Assembly (NCBI RefSeq): GCF_019977395.1
Contig: NZ_AP024660.1
Location: forward strand, 2,108,001-2,172,000
Reading direction: 5' to 3'
Length of the DNA: 64,000 nucleotides
DNA from: Arthrobacter sp. NicSoilC5
Lineage (GTDB): Bacteria > Actinomycetota > Actinomycetes > Actinomycetales > Micrococcaceae
Every line of letters begins with the position of its first letter. Within the stretch, counting starts at the first letter, position 1. Position numbers and translations under genes: made by a program. The notes under the pieces are model-generated. The model was not told the origin of the DNA. It did no database searches and worked only from the letters and a program-made list of their open reading frames with translations. Below, one piece after another: positions 30,728-39,416 of this stretch.

Positions 30728-31747
30728 CTACCCCAGGAGCTTCCGCAGGAACTGCAGCTGGCGGATCCAGTGGTGTTCCTGGCCGCCCTCATGGTTGTTA
30801 AACCGGTACACCTCAATGTCCTTCACGGCACCGGTGGCCGATGAGGCGTGGGTGCCGGTCCCGTAGGCGTTGTAGCTGGCGAACACCGTGGACGGCGGGC
30901 AGATGTCATCCATTTGCGCAGCTGAGTACAGCGCCGGAACGGTGGCCCAGCGGGCCAGGTTGACGCCGTCGAAATAGTTCAGGACGCCAAGTGCGGCGTC
31001 GTAGCGGTCCCGGTGCCGCGCCAGGAACTGGGCGATCTCCGGATAGGGCCCCCGCGGAGTGATGTCGATGGCACGGGGAAAGTCCTGCAGGAAGGGGACG
31101 TCGGGCAGCGCGGCGATGACGCCGTCGAGCCGTCCCGCGGTGAGCCCCGCCGTGGCCACCACCAGGCCACCGCCCTGGCTGACACCGGCCAGCACCACTT
31201 TGGCGGGATCGACGGCGGGGTGGGCCTGGGCAGCCTCCACCGCGCGGAAGGCGTCCACGTAGACACGGCGGTAGTAGTAGTCCTCCCGGCTGGCGATGCC
31301 CCTGGTCATGAGGCCCGCGTGCGCCACATCCCCCGCGGAGGGGTGGGGATCCGCGGTGTCCCCCAGCGTGCCGCCGTACCCCTGGCCCCGGGTGTCCATG
31401 ATCAAGTGTGCGTACCCGGCCTGTGCCCACCGTGTGTCCTGGTTGGCCAGGCCGCGGCCGCCGGAATAGCCAATGTAGTTCACCACCACCGGCAGCCTGA
31501 CGCCTGCCTCCCGGTTGGCCGGCAGGTGCAGCCAGCCTTTGACGGGCGCGCCGCCGAAGCCGGAGAAGGTGACGTCGAACGTATCGATCACCGTGAGGTA
31601 GTTGTCCACCGGTTCGAAGGTTGCGTCGAGCGGAAAGGCCCGCGCTTCGTCCAGGGTGGCATCCCAGAACGCCTTGAGGTCACCCGGCGGTGTGACCTCG
31701 GAGGTATAGCTGCGGAGCTGGGACAGGGGAAGGTCGAAGAGGGGCAT
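30728..31747 (-). CDS. Acetylxylan esterase/cephalosporin-C deacetylase family (CE7)
   Basis: A protein of about 339 residues, typical for CE7 esterases (about 320). Nucleophile elbow GVSQGGG, oxyanion region MDTRGQGYGG, Asp in AAQMDDICPPST and His in FNNHEGGQEHH. These enzymes remove acetyl groups from imported short oligosaccharides and lack signal peptides, as here. It is last in the rhamnose operon, starting 2 nt after rhaB (TAG-GA-ATG), so it probably deacetylates rhamnose-containing pectic fragments rather than xylan. An ATG at 31762 would overlap rhaB by 13 nt and is less likely. Confidence 0.88.
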   Translation of the reverse strand: MPLFDLPLSQLRSYTSEVTPPGDLKAFWDATLDEARAFPLDATFEPVDNYLTVIDTFDVTFSGFGGAPVKGWLHLPANREAGVRLPVVVNYIGYSGGRGLANQDTRWAQAGYAHLIMDTRGQGYGGTLGDTADPHPSAGDVAHAGLMTRGIASREDYYYRRVYVDAFRAVEAAQAHPAVDPAKVVLAGVSQGGGLVVATAGLTAGRLDGVIAALPDVPFLQDFPRAIDITPRGPYPEIAQFLARHRDRYDAALGVLNYFDGVNLARWATVPALYSAAQMDDICPPSTVFASYNAYGTGTHASSATGAVKDIEVYRFNNHEGGQEHHWIRQLQFLRKLLG

Positions 31748-31749
31748 TC

Positions 31750-33234
31750 CTAATTCACGCATCCTTGGCGCGCAGCGACAAGTGGCTGGTACCGGTCCAG
31801 GCTGGTCCCGGTGGCGACTATCCGGCGGAGCTCGGCCAGCCCGCCGTCGACGGCTCCGGCGGCCCGTGCCTGGACCAGCACGTTGCCCAGGGCGGTGGCT
31901 TCGACGGGTCCGGCCACCACCGGGCGCCCGGTGGCGTTGGCGGTGAGCTGGCAGAGCAGGGTGTTCTGGGAGCCGCCGCCCACCACATGCACCACGTCCA
32001 CTTCACGGTTGGCGAGGCGTTCCGCAGTGGTGATGGTCCTGGCGTAGCCGGCCGCGAGGCTGTCCATGATGCAGCGGGTGATGGCCGCGGGATCATCGGC
32101 CAGGACCTCGCCGGTACGGCGGACCGCCGCGCGGATGCGCCCTGGCATGTTGTCCGGGGCGATGAAGTACGGGTCGTCGGCATTAATCCGCGGCCCGCCG
32201 ACGGGGAGGGCCGCAGCGGCGGTGAGCAGGGCGGCGAGGTCGGGCTGGAAGCCTTCACCGGCCCAGGTGCGCTGGCATTCGCTCAGCAGCCACAGTCCGC
32301 CCACGTTCCGCAGGTAGCGGATGGTGCCGTCCACGCCGCGTTCATTTGTGAAGTTGGCTTCCCGGCTGGCCCCGGTGAGGACCGGATGCTTCAGTTCCAG
32401 CCCCACCAGGGACCACGTGCCGGAGGAGATGTACGCGAAGTTCTCCCCGCGGCCACCGTCTGCCACGGCGGGAACGGCCGCGACGGCGGAGGCAGTGTCG
32501 TGCGAGCCCACCGCCACCACAGGGGTCTCCGGCGGGAGGTCCACTTGCCCGGCGATGTCCGGCAGGAGTGTTCCGACGGTTTCGCCGGGCTGGATCAGCG
32601 GCGGGAACAGGTCCTTCCGCAGTCCCAGCGCCGCGAAGAATTCGGTGGCCCATTCCCCCGCCACGGCGTCAAACAGGCCGGTGGTGGAGGCGTTGGTGGC
32701 CTCGGTCCGCCGCACCCCGGTGAGCAGGAACGCAATCAGGTCCGGGATCAGGAGGGCCTGCAGCCCGTCCAGGTCCTTCTCGGTGGCCAGCTGGTAGATG
32801 GTGTTGAACTGCAGGAACTGCAGCCCCGTGGTTTGGTACAGGCGGGCGGGGTCCAGCTTGGCGTGGACGGGCGCGACGGCGGTCCTGCTGCGGTCGTCGC
32901 GGTAGCTGTACGGCTGCGCCACGAGGTTCCCCGCGCTGTCCACCAGCCCGTAGTCCACGGCCCAGGTGTCGATGCCAACGCTGGCGATCTTTTCGCCCCG
33001 GGCTGCCGCCGCCGCGGCGGCCGCACGGAGTCCCGCCAGCACCTCCGCGAACAGTGCATCGAAGTCCCAGCGGAGGCCGCCGTCGCGCTCCACCACGCCG
33101 TTGGGGAACCGGTGGACGGTTTCCAGCGCCACCCCGGCGGAGGTAACGCGGCCCAGGATCACCCGCCCGGATGAGGCGCCGATGTCGACGGCGGCGAACA
33201 CCCCGCCCTCGGCCGCCCCTGCCCCCGTACTCAC
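31750..33234 (-). CDS. rhaB: Rhamnulokinase
   Basis: A 494-residue FGGY-family kinase that phosphorylates L-rhamnulose. The N-terminal phosphate loop is VDIGASSGRVILGRV and a conserved SHDTASAVAAVP and VVGGGSQNTLLCQLTAN mark the ATP and FGGY regions. The stretches WDFDALFAEVLAGL and GIDTWAVDYGLVD are typical of RhaB. The GTG start overlaps the rhaDE stop by 4 nt (GTGA). It is the fourth gene of the rhaM-rhaI-rhaDE-rhaB-esterase operon. Confidence 0.95.
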   Translation of the reverse strand: MSTGAGAAEGGVFAAVDIGASSGRVILGRVTSAGVALETVHRFPNGVVERDGGLRWDFDALFAEVLAGLRAAAAAAAARGEKIASVGIDTWAVDYGLVDSAGNLVAQPYSYRDDRSRTAVAPVHAKLDPARLYQTTGLQFLQFNTIYQLATEKDLDGLQALLIPDLIAFLLTGVRRTEATNASTTGLFDAVAGEWATEFFAALGLRKDLFPPLIQPGETVGTLLPDIAGQVDLPPETPVVAVGSHDTASAVAAVPAVADGGRGENFAYISSGTWSLVGLELKHPVLTGASREANFTNERGVDGTIRYLRNVGGLWLLSECQRTWAGEGFQPDLAALLTAAAALPVGGPRINADDPYFIAPDNMPGRIRAAVRRTGEVLADDPAAITRCIMDSLAAGYARTITTAERLANREVDVVHVVGGGSQNTLLCQLTANATGRPVVAGPVEATALGNVLVQARAAGAVDGGLAELRRIVATGTSLDRYQPLVAARQGCVN

Positions 33235-35267
33235 CGCAGGAAGGCTGCCGCCACTCCGGCGTCCACGGGAATGTGCAGGCCGGTGGTGTGGGACAGTTCG
33301 TTGCTGGTGAGGACGGCGGCCGCGTTGGCCACGTGTTCGGGCAGGACTTCGCGCTTGAGCAGGGTGCGCTGCGCGTAGTACTCGCCCAGCTTTTCCTCGT
33401 CCACGCCGTAGACCGCGGCACGTTTGGCGCCCCAGCCGCCGGCGAAGATCCCGGAGCCGCGGACCACACCGTCGGGGTTGATGCCGTTCACGCGGATGCC
33501 GTGCTCACCCAGCTCGGCGGCGAGCAGGCGCACCTGGTGGGCCTGGTCGGCCTTGGTGGCGGAGTAGGCGATGTTGTTGGGGCCGGCGAACACGGAGTTT
33601 TTGGAGGAGATGTAGATGATGTCCCCGCCCATGCCCTGCGCGATCATGACCTTCGCCGCGGCCTTGGCCACCAGGAACGAGCCTTTTGCCATGACGTTGT
33701 GCTGGAGGTCCCAGTCCTTTTCGGTGGTTTCCAGCAGCGGCTTGGAGATGGACAGGCCGGCGTTGTTGACCACCAGGTCCACGCCGCCGAACGCCAGGAC
33801 AGCAGCGTCGATGGCCGCGGACACCTGCGCCTCGTCGGTGACATCTGCCTGGACGCCGATGGCGACGTCGGCACCGCCCAGCTCCTCGGCGACCTTTTGT
33901 GCGTTTTCAAGGTTGAGGTCGGCAATGACGACGCACGCGCCGTCGGACGCCAACCGTGTGGCGATGGCCTTGCCGATGCCGGACGCGGCACCGGTCACCA
34001 GGGCAACCCGGGTGGCGTGGGACTTCGGCTTGGGCATCCGGGCCAGTTTGGCTTCCTCCAGCGCCCAGTACTCGATGCGGAACTTTTCGGATTCCTCGAT
34101 CGGGGCGTAGGTGGAGATGGCCTCCGCGCCGCGCATGACGTTGATTGCGTTGATATAGAACTCGCCGGCCACCCGGGCGGTCTGCTTGTTCGCCCCAAAG
34201 GAGAACATGCCCACGCCGGGGACCAGCACGATGGCCGGATCCGCGCCGCGCAGGGCCGGGCTGTCCGCGTCCTTGTGGCGGTCGTAGTAGGCCTGGTAGT
34301 CCTCGCGGTAGTCGGCGTGCAGTTCGTGCAGCCGGGCGATCGAGTCCTCCGCGCTGGCGTCGGCGGGCAGGTCCAGGATGAGCGGCTTGACCTTGGTGCG
34401 CAGGAAGTGGTCCGGGCAGGAGGTGCCGAGCGCGCCGAGACGCGGGTGTTCGGCTGCCTCGAGGAAGTCCAGGACGACGGCGTCATCACTGAAGTGCCCC
34501 AACTGCGGCCTGTCCGTGGAGGCCAGGCCGCGGATCACCGGTGCCAGGGCTGCGGCCTTGGCACGGCGTTCGGCTTCGGTCAGGGCGGCATAGCCGGGAA
34601 GCCTGGCACCGAAGGGCTCGGCCTTCCCGTTCTCTGCGATGTACTTTTCGGCCTGGTCGATGATCCAGAGCGAATTCTGCTCTGCTTCTTCGCTGGTGGC
34701 GCCCCAGGCGGTGATGCCGTGGCCGCCCAGGACGGTGCCGATGGCCTGCGGGTTGGCGTCCTTGATCGCGGCGATGTCCAGGCCCAGCTGGAAACCGGGA
34801 CGGCGCCAGGGAACCCAGACCACCTTGTCACCGAAGATCTTGGTGGTCAGCGCCTCCCCGTCCACAGCCGTCGCAATGGCGATGCCGGAGTCCGGGTGCA
34901 GGTGGTCAACGTGCGCGGCGTCCACCAGGCCGTGCATGGCAGTGTCGATCGATGGGGCGGCCCCGCCTTTGCCGTGCAGGCAGTAATCGAACGCGGCCAC
35001 CATCTCGTCTTCCCGTTCCACGCCCGGGTAGACATTCTTCAAAGCATTCAGCCGGTCCAGGCGCAGCACCGCAAGGTTCTGCTCCTTCAGGGTGCCCAGG
35101 TCACCACCGGAACCCTTGACCCAGAGCAGCTGGACGTCGTCGCCCGTGACGGGGTCCTTTTCGGTGCCCTTGGCGGAGGTGTTGCCGCCGGCGTAGTTCG
35201 TGTTCCGCTTGTCCGCGCCAAGGCGGTTGGAACGGGAGATCAGGTCTTCCACAGTTTTGTTCGTCAT
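33231..35267 (-). CDS. Bifunctional rhamnulose-1-phosphate aldolase / lactaldehyde dehydrogenase
   Basis: A fusion of about 678 residues. The N-terminal class II aldolase half (NTNYAGGNTSAKG, metal-binding HLHPDSG, VTGDDVQLLWVKGSG) cleaves L-rhamnulose-1-phosphate to dihydroxyacetone phosphate and L-lactaldehyde. The C-terminal short-chain dehydrogenase half starts about residue 425 with LVTGAASGIGKAIA, has IYISSKNSVF and YSATKADQ (YxxxK), and oxidises lactaldehyde to lactate. The fused form is known in Bacillus and actinobacteria. The ATG at 35267 begins MTNKTVEDLISRS; the frame continues upstream inside rhaI but is not coding. It lies 7 nt after rhaI. Confidence 0.95.
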   Translation of the reverse strand: MTNKTVEDLISRSNRLGADKRNTNYAGGNTSAKGTEKDPVTGDDVQLLWVKGSGGDLGTLKEQNLAVLRLDRLNALKNVYPGVEREDEMVAAFDYCLHGKGGAAPSIDTAMHGLVDAAHVDHLHPDSGIAIATAVDGEALTTKIFGDKVVWVPWRRPGFQLGLDIAAIKDANPQAIGTVLGGHGITAWGATSEEAEQNSLWIIDQAEKYIAENGKAEPFGARLPGYAALTEAERRAKAAALAPVIRGLASTDRPQLGHFSDDAVVLDFLEAAEHPRLGALGTSCPDHFLRTKVKPLILDLPADASAEDSIARLHELHADYREDYQAYYDRHKDADSPALRGADPAIVLVPGVGMFSFGANKQTARVAGEFYINAINVMRGAEAISTYAPIEESEKFRIEYWALEEAKLARMPKPKSHATRVALVTGAASGIGKAIATRLASDGACVVIADLNLENAQKVAEELGGADVAIGVQADVTDEAQVSAAIDAAVLAFGGVDLVVNNAGLSISKPLLETTEKDWDLQHNVMAKGSFLVAKAAAKVMIAQGMGGDIIYISSKNSVFAGPNNIAYSATKADQAHQVRLLAAELGEHGIRVNGINPDGVVRGSGIFAGGWGAKRAAVYGVDEEKLGEYYAQRTLLKREVLPEHVANAAAVLTSNELSHTTGLHIPVDAGVAAAFLR

Positions 35268-35274
35268 AGCTGAA

Positions 35275-36441
35275 TCAGGCGCCCCATCCGGCTTGCTGGC
35301 CGCCCACGCGGTCCTCGTTGATCTGTTTCTGGTAACCGCTCGCCTTGAAGGCGGCCATTGGGTCCGCGGGCAGGCCGCGGGATTCACGCCACTCGGCCAG
35401 GATGGGCCGGACGTCGGTGTAGAAGGCATCGTTGAAGATGCCGTTGGCGGCCAGGACATCGCCGGCACGCTGCGCTTCGCCCAGGGCGGCGGTGTCCACC
35501 AGCAGGGCGCGCAGCGTCATTTCCTGGACATTGAGCACGGAGCGGATCTGGCCGGGGATCTTCTCTTCCAGGTTGTGGCACTGGTCCAGCATCAGGGCCA
35601 CGCCGGAGTCCTTGCCGTAACCGCCGCCCCGTATCACTTCGTGCATGATGCGGAACAGCTGGAACGGGTCGGCGGCACCCACGATCAGGTCATCGTCCGC
35701 GTAGAAGCGGGAGTTGAAGTCGAAGGAACCCAGCTTGCCCAGGCGCAGCAGCTGCATCACGATGAACTCGATGTTGGTGCCCGGCGCATGGTGGCCGGTG
35801 TCCAGGCAGACGAACGCCTTCTCCCCCAAGGCCAGGGTCTGGGCGTAGGAGGTGCCCCAGTCCGGCACGTCCGTGTGATAGAACGCCGGCTCAAAGAATT
35901 TGTACTCCAGCACCAGGCGCTGCCCATCCCCCAGGGCCGCATAGATCTCCTGCAGGGACTCGGCCAGCCGGTCCTGGCGGCCGCGGATGTCATCCTGGCC
36001 CGGGTAGTTGGTGCCGTCCGCCAGCCAGATCTTCAGGTCCTGCGAACCCGTGGCGTGCATGATGTCGATGCACTCGAGGTGGTGGTCGATGGCCCGGCGC
36101 CGGACGGCCTGGTTGGAGGAGGTGAGGGAGCCGCACTTGTACTCATCATCCTGGAAGGTGTTGGAGTTGATGGTGCCCAGGCCCACGCCCAGTCCCGCCG
36201 CATACTCCCGGAGGGCGGAGTAGTCGTCCACCTTGTCCCACGGGATGTGCAGCGCCACAGTGGGGGCCAGGCCGGTCAGCTCGTGGACCTTGGCGGCGTC
36301 CGCCAGCTTCTCCTGGACCGTCCGCGGCGTGCCGGGCGTGCCGAACACCTTGAACCGCGTACCTGAATTTCCATAGGCCCACGAAGGGACCTCGATGGCA
36401 AGCTCCCCGAGCCTGCCCAGCGCCGTTGCTACGTCGTTCAT
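35275..36441 (-). CDS. rhaI: L-rhamnose isomerase
   Basis: A 388-residue xylose-isomerase-like TIM barrel converting L-rhamnose to L-rhamnulose. Metal and catalytic regions include LEYKFFEPAFYHTDVPDWG, CLDTGHHAPGTNIE, FDFNSRFYADDDL and LMLDQCHNLEEK. This is the RhaI (Pseudomonas/Bacillus/actinobacterial) type rather than E. coli RhaA. Second gene of the operon, separated from rhaM by 127 nt without a recognisable gene. Confidence 0.95.
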   Translation of the reverse strand: MNDVATALGRLGELAIEVPSWAYGNSGTRFKVFGTPGTPRTVQEKLADAAKVHELTGLAPTVALHIPWDKVDDYSALREYAAGLGVGLGTINSNTFQDDEYKCGSLTSSNQAVRRRAIDHHLECIDIMHATGSQDLKIWLADGTNYPGQDDIRGRQDRLAESLQEIYAALGDGQRLVLEYKFFEPAFYHTDVPDWGTSYAQTLALGEKAFVCLDTGHHAPGTNIEFIVMQLLRLGKLGSFDFNSRFYADDDLIVGAADPFQLFRIMHEVIRGGGYGKDSGVALMLDQCHNLEEKIPGQIRSVLNVQEMTLRALLVDTAALGEAQRAGDVLAANGIFNDAFYTDVRPILAEWRESRGLPADPMAAFKASGYQKQINEDRVGGQQAGWGA

Positions 36442-36568
36442 GTTGGTTCTTTCCGGTGTTGAGCGTCTGTCTGATGCTTTTGGTTGGTGCCCCGCTGCTG
36501 GAGCGTGCCTGCTGGCAGTTGCCTGCTGTTCCGGTGCGCCGGTGGTCCTGCGTCCCGCGTCCTGCCGG

Positions 36569-36913
36569 TCAGCCTGCGGGGGGCTGTGCCGCCAGCTGGC
36601 TGTTGAGATTGAAGACTTCTTCCAGCACCTGGAACCCTTCGTCGGGCGCCTGGCCGGAGTCCTCGAACAGGGTTGCCATCTCGGCCTGCCAGCGGGCGTT
36701 CACATCCGTCAGGGCCATGCGGGCACGGACGGCGTCAAAGTCGTCGCACTCCACGTACCCCACCAGGAGCCCGTCTCCACCAAGGAACAGGGAGTAGTTG
36801 TGCCAGCCCGCCTCCTTGAGGGCGTTCAGCATTTCCGGCCACACTGCGGCATGCCTGCGCCGGTATTCGTCGATCAGCGCCGGCTGGACCGAGGAACGGA
36901 AACACACCCTCAT
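36569..36913 (-). CDS. rhaM: L-rhamnose mutarotase
   Basis: A 114-residue ferredoxin-like-fold enzyme interconverting rhamnose anomers. The His in YRRRHAAVWPEML, the NYSLFLGGDGLLVGYVE stretch and the Trp in VNARWQAEMATLFE match the RhaM family. GAGGAGG lies 7 nt before the ATG. First gene of the rhamnose operon, directly downstream of the LacI operator pair and divergent from the regulator. Confidence 0.95.
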   Translation of the reverse strand: MRVCFRSSVQPALIDEYRRRHAAVWPEMLNALKEAGWHNYSLFLGGDGLLVGYVECDDFDAVRARMALTDVNARWQAEMATLFEDSGQAPDEGFQVLEEVFNLNSQLAAQPPAG

Positions 36914-36943
36914 GCGGACTCCTCCTCAAACTTCCCAAAGTTT

Positions 36944-36968
36944 TGAATCGTTTCATTGGTACGATTCA
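36944..36968. promoter_or_regulatory. Double LacI-type operator between rhaM and the regulator gene
   Basis: TGAATCGTTTCA (36944-36955) and TGGTACGATTCA (36957-36968; reverse complement TGAATCGTACCA) lie side by side. Together they make an inverted repeat, TTTGAATCG-N11-CGATTCAAA. The position between divergent genes suits repression of the rha operon and autoregulation of the LacI gene. Confidence 0.7.
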
Positions 36969-37065
36969 AAGTACTCTTGGAGTTGAGCAGGTGTCAAGCA
37001 ATGGCAGAAACTTTTGATTTCCCGCGCGGAAGCTCCCGCGGCGGGCAGGTCGGCACGGAGAATCG

Positions 37066-38088
37066 ATGAACCGCACAGCCAGTATCAAGGACGTGGCCAC
37101 CCACGCGGGCGTGGCCGTGGGGACGGTGTCCAATGTCCTCAACTATCCCGACAGGGTGTCCGACCGGACCAAGGAACGGGTCCTGCGCTCCATCGACGAA
37201 CTGGGGTTTGTCCGCAACGATGCCGCCCGCCAACTCCGTGTTGGCCACAGCCGCACCATCGGGCTCATCGTCCTGGACGTAGGCAACCCGTTCTTCACCT
37301 CCGTGGTCCGCGCGGCGGAGGACGCCGCAGCGCTGCAGGGAAGCGCCGTCCTGCTGGGCGACAGCGGCCACAATGCCGGCCGCGAGGCGAATTACATTGA
37401 CCTCTTCCAGGAGCAGCGCGTGCAGGGCCTGCTGATCTCGCCGGTGGGCGATGTAACGGAAAGGCTGGACCTCCTCCGCGAGCGCGGCGTGCCAACGGTC
37501 CTGGTGGACCGGCTGGCTGACGAGTCCAAGTTCAGCTCGGTAGCCGTGGATGACGACGCCGGAGGCTACCTGGCTGCCCGGCACCTGCTGGACACCGGCC
37601 GCCGTCGGCTGGCTTTTGTTGGCGGCCCCATGTCCATCCGGCAGGTCGCGGACCGGCTCCAGGGGGCCCAGCGGGCCGTGAAGGAGGAGCCGGACGCCAG
37701 CCTCGAGGTGTTGGATGCTGAAGGGCAGACCGTCCTGGCTGGGCGCAGCGTGGGCGACATGCTGGTGGAGCGCGGGCGGGCTGAACTGCCCGAGGGGATT
37801 TTCTGCGCCAACGACCTCCTGGCCCTGGGCGTCATGCAGTCGCTCACTATGACGCACACGTTCCGGATCCCGGAGGACGTGGCGCTGATTGGCTATGACG
37901 ACATCGACTTTGCCATCTCCGCGGTGGTTCCCCTGTCCTCCATCCGCCAGCCCACCGAACTGCTGGGCCGGACAGCCATCGAACTGCTGTCCGAAGAGGT
38001 GGAGTCCCAAAATCCCGTCCACCGGTCCGTAGTGTTCACGCCGGAGCTGGTGGTCCGCCAGAGCACGGCCGCGCCGGCCGCCGGCTGA
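37066..38088 (+). CDS. LacI-family transcriptional regulator (rhamnose/pectin)
   Basis: A 340-residue LacI/GalR repressor. The DNA-binding head is SIKDVATHAGVAVGTVSNVL with hinge region YPDRVSDRTKERVLRSIDEL. The periplasmic-binding-protein-like core contains IGLIVLDVGNPFF and ends ELVVRQST. GGAG at 37057-37060 precedes the ATG. Divergent from rhaM across a double operator, it most likely senses rhamnose or a rhamnose-containing oligosaccharide. Similar operators at 44284, 45143 and 51726 suggest it also controls the downstream uptake clusters. Confidence 0.92.
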   Translation: MNRTASIKDVATHAGVAVGTVSNVLNYPDRVSDRTKERVLRSIDELGFVRNDAARQLRVGHSRTIGLIVLDVGNPFFTSVVRAAEDAAALQGSAVLLGDSGHNAGREANYIDLFQEQRVQGLLISPVGDVTERLDLLRERGVPTVLVDRLADESKFSSVAVDDDAGGYLAARHLLDTGRRRLAFVGGPMSIRQVADRLQGAQRAVKEEPDASLEVLDAEGQTVLAGRSVGDMLVERGRAELPEGIFCANDLLALGVMQSLTMTHTFRIPEDVALIGYDDIDFAISAVVPLSSIRQPTELLGRTAIELLSEEVESQNPVHRSVVFTPELVVRQSTAAPAAG

Positions 38089-38101
38089 TCAGCCGGGCGC
38101 T

Positions 38102-38479
38102 CTACTTTCCCGTCTGCTGCAGCCACTTCATGGACTCGTCCCGGGACGTGAAGAAGCGGGTAGGGCAGGGCGGATTATGGACTCCCAGGAAGAAATTCGC
38201 GATGATCCGGTCCACCGGGCTCGATCCAAGCAGGGCAATCCGGTTGGCGGCGCAGGGGATGGAGAACACCGAGCGGGCCTGGATACTGACGTTCTCCGTG
38301 GTGGCCATGTCCACCAGCATTGGATAGTTGCCGTCTCCTGCTATGCGGTTCACCGCAGCCATCGCCGCCTGTGCGTCCTCGACTTCTATGCGGACTTTGG
38401 GCTCCCACATGAGGTGGATGACGCCGTCAGCGCTCAGTTCCACGGTTCCCTTGCCGCCGTCGACCATTATGGGCTCCAT
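38102..38479 (-). CDS. STAS/SpoIIAA-like hypothetical protein
   Basis: A protein of about 125 residues with a compact alpha/beta pattern: GTVELSADGVIHLMWEPKV, a helix AQAAMAAVNRIAGDGNYPM, LVDMATTENVSIQ, and a helix ending RDESMKWLQQ. The pattern resembles SpoIIAA/STAS-like proteins (DUF7793-type) in actinobacteria. No phosphorylatable Ser can be assigned with confidence. ATG 38479 follows GGAGGGAGG; codons upstream (to 38575) lack a site. Converges with the LacI gene (13-nt gap). Confidence 0.65.
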   Translation of the reverse strand: MEPIMVDGGKGTVELSADGVIHLMWEPKVRIEVEDAQAAMAAVNRIAGDGNYPMLVDMATTENVSIQARSVFSIPCAANRIALLGSSPVDRIIANFFLGVHNPPCPTRFFTSRDESMKWLQQTGK

Positions 38480-38785
38480 ACCCCGCCTCCCTCCAGTGGG
38501 CAGTTCCTGAACCCCTCTATCTTGCACCAGGCCGCCCGGCCCAGGCATCCTGGCGCCCGACAAACAGCGCCGCAACCCCGACTTGACTACTCAGCATGCT
38601 TACTAATAGGTTGATCGACGTGCCCGTGGCCTGGATCACCATCCGGAGCTGCGTGTCGCGGCCCGACAGGGCTGCATCTGAAACAAGTGCATTTGAAATA
38701 ACCAGTTCCGCCGGGGTTCTCCATGGGGGCGGAGCCTCGGGGGGTTCAGAGCGCCGCAACCCGGCGCTGAAAGGATTTACCGAAA
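38480..38785. other. Intergenic region with a candidate promoter for the secreted-protein gene
   Basis: No gene is supported in these 306 bases. TTGACT (38583-38588) and TAGGTT (38607-38612), 18 nt apart, form a plausible plus-strand promoter about 175 nt before the secreted-protein gene. A long 5' untranslated region would result. Short frames on both strands here lack ribosome-binding sites and motifs. Confidence 0.4.
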
Positions 38786-39352
38786 ATGCGAACAAAGGTC
38801 TCAGCTTCAGTCACTGCCATTGCCCTCTCCGGCGCCATGCTCTTCGGCATGGCAGGCCCGGCGACGGCAGCAGCACCCGCGGCTCCTTCTGCCGCTTCCC
38901 AGTCATCCCAGACAGCCAACGTCACTGGAACCATCAACCAGACCATTGACGGCGTGGGCACCTTCGTGGGCTCGTTTACGCCATCCAACTTCAGCGTCCA
39001 GAACGGCCAGCTGACCGTCACCGGCTTGGTGCAGGGTACCTTCACCGATCTTGCCGGCGTGGCCACTCCGGTGAGCCAGACCGTGACCACCACGGCTGCT
39101 GCGGCCCCCACCACCAACGCCGCGACGGCCACAGGAGGCGGTTGCGACATCGTGAACCTGGTCCTCGGGCCGCTGCACCTGGACGTGCTGGGGCTCAATG
39201 TCGACCTGAACCAGGTGGTCCTGGACATTGTTGCGCAGTCGGGAGCGGGCAAACTTGTCGGCAACCTGCTCTGCGCCGTCACCGGGCTCCTTGACGGCGG
39301 CAATGGCCTCAGCGGCCTGGCCAACCTGCTCAACCGGCTGCTGGGGCTCTAG
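38786..39352 (+). CDS. Secreted hypothetical protein with two cysteines
   Basis: A 188-residue protein with a clear signal peptide (MRTKVSASVTAIALSGAMLF, cleavage near ATA-AA at about residue 29). The mature part is Thr/Val/Asn-rich beta-like sequence (GTINQTIDGVGTFVGSFTPS) followed by a hydrophobic Leu-rich C-terminal half with Cys in GGGCDIVNLVLGPLHLDVLG and in GNLLCAVTGLL, probably one disulfide. Family recognised only as a recurring actinobacterial secreted protein; function unknown. AAGGA precedes the ATG by about 10 nt. A strong terminator follows. Confidence 0.75.
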   Translation: MRTKVSASVTAIALSGAMLFGMAGPATAAAPAAPSAASQSSQTANVTGTINQTIDGVGTFVGSFTPSNFSVQNGQLTVTGLVQGTFTDLAGVATPVSQTVTTTAAAAPTTNAATATGGGCDIVNLVLGPLHLDVLGLNVDLNQVVLDIVAQSGAGKLVGNLLCAVTGLLDGGNGLSGLANLLNRLLGL

Positions 39353-39377
39353 TTCCCGGCAGTCCACAAGGCAGCAA

Positions 39378-39405
39378 GATGGGCAGTCCCCCGGGACTGC
39401 CCATC
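39378..39405. terminator. Bidirectional intrinsic terminator
   Basis: GATGGGCAGTCCC and its exact complement (39393-39405) form a 13-bp stem around CC, followed on the plus strand by GTCGTTTT. It separates the secreted-protein gene from the converging DUF1961 gene. Confidence 0.85.
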
Positions 39406-39416
39406 GTCGTTTTCGC

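Noticed and set aside
31765-35273. Long plus-strand frames opposite rhaB and the aldolase-dehydrogenase gene
   Set aside because: They are high-GC antisense shadows; the minus-strand genes carry complete catalytic motifs.
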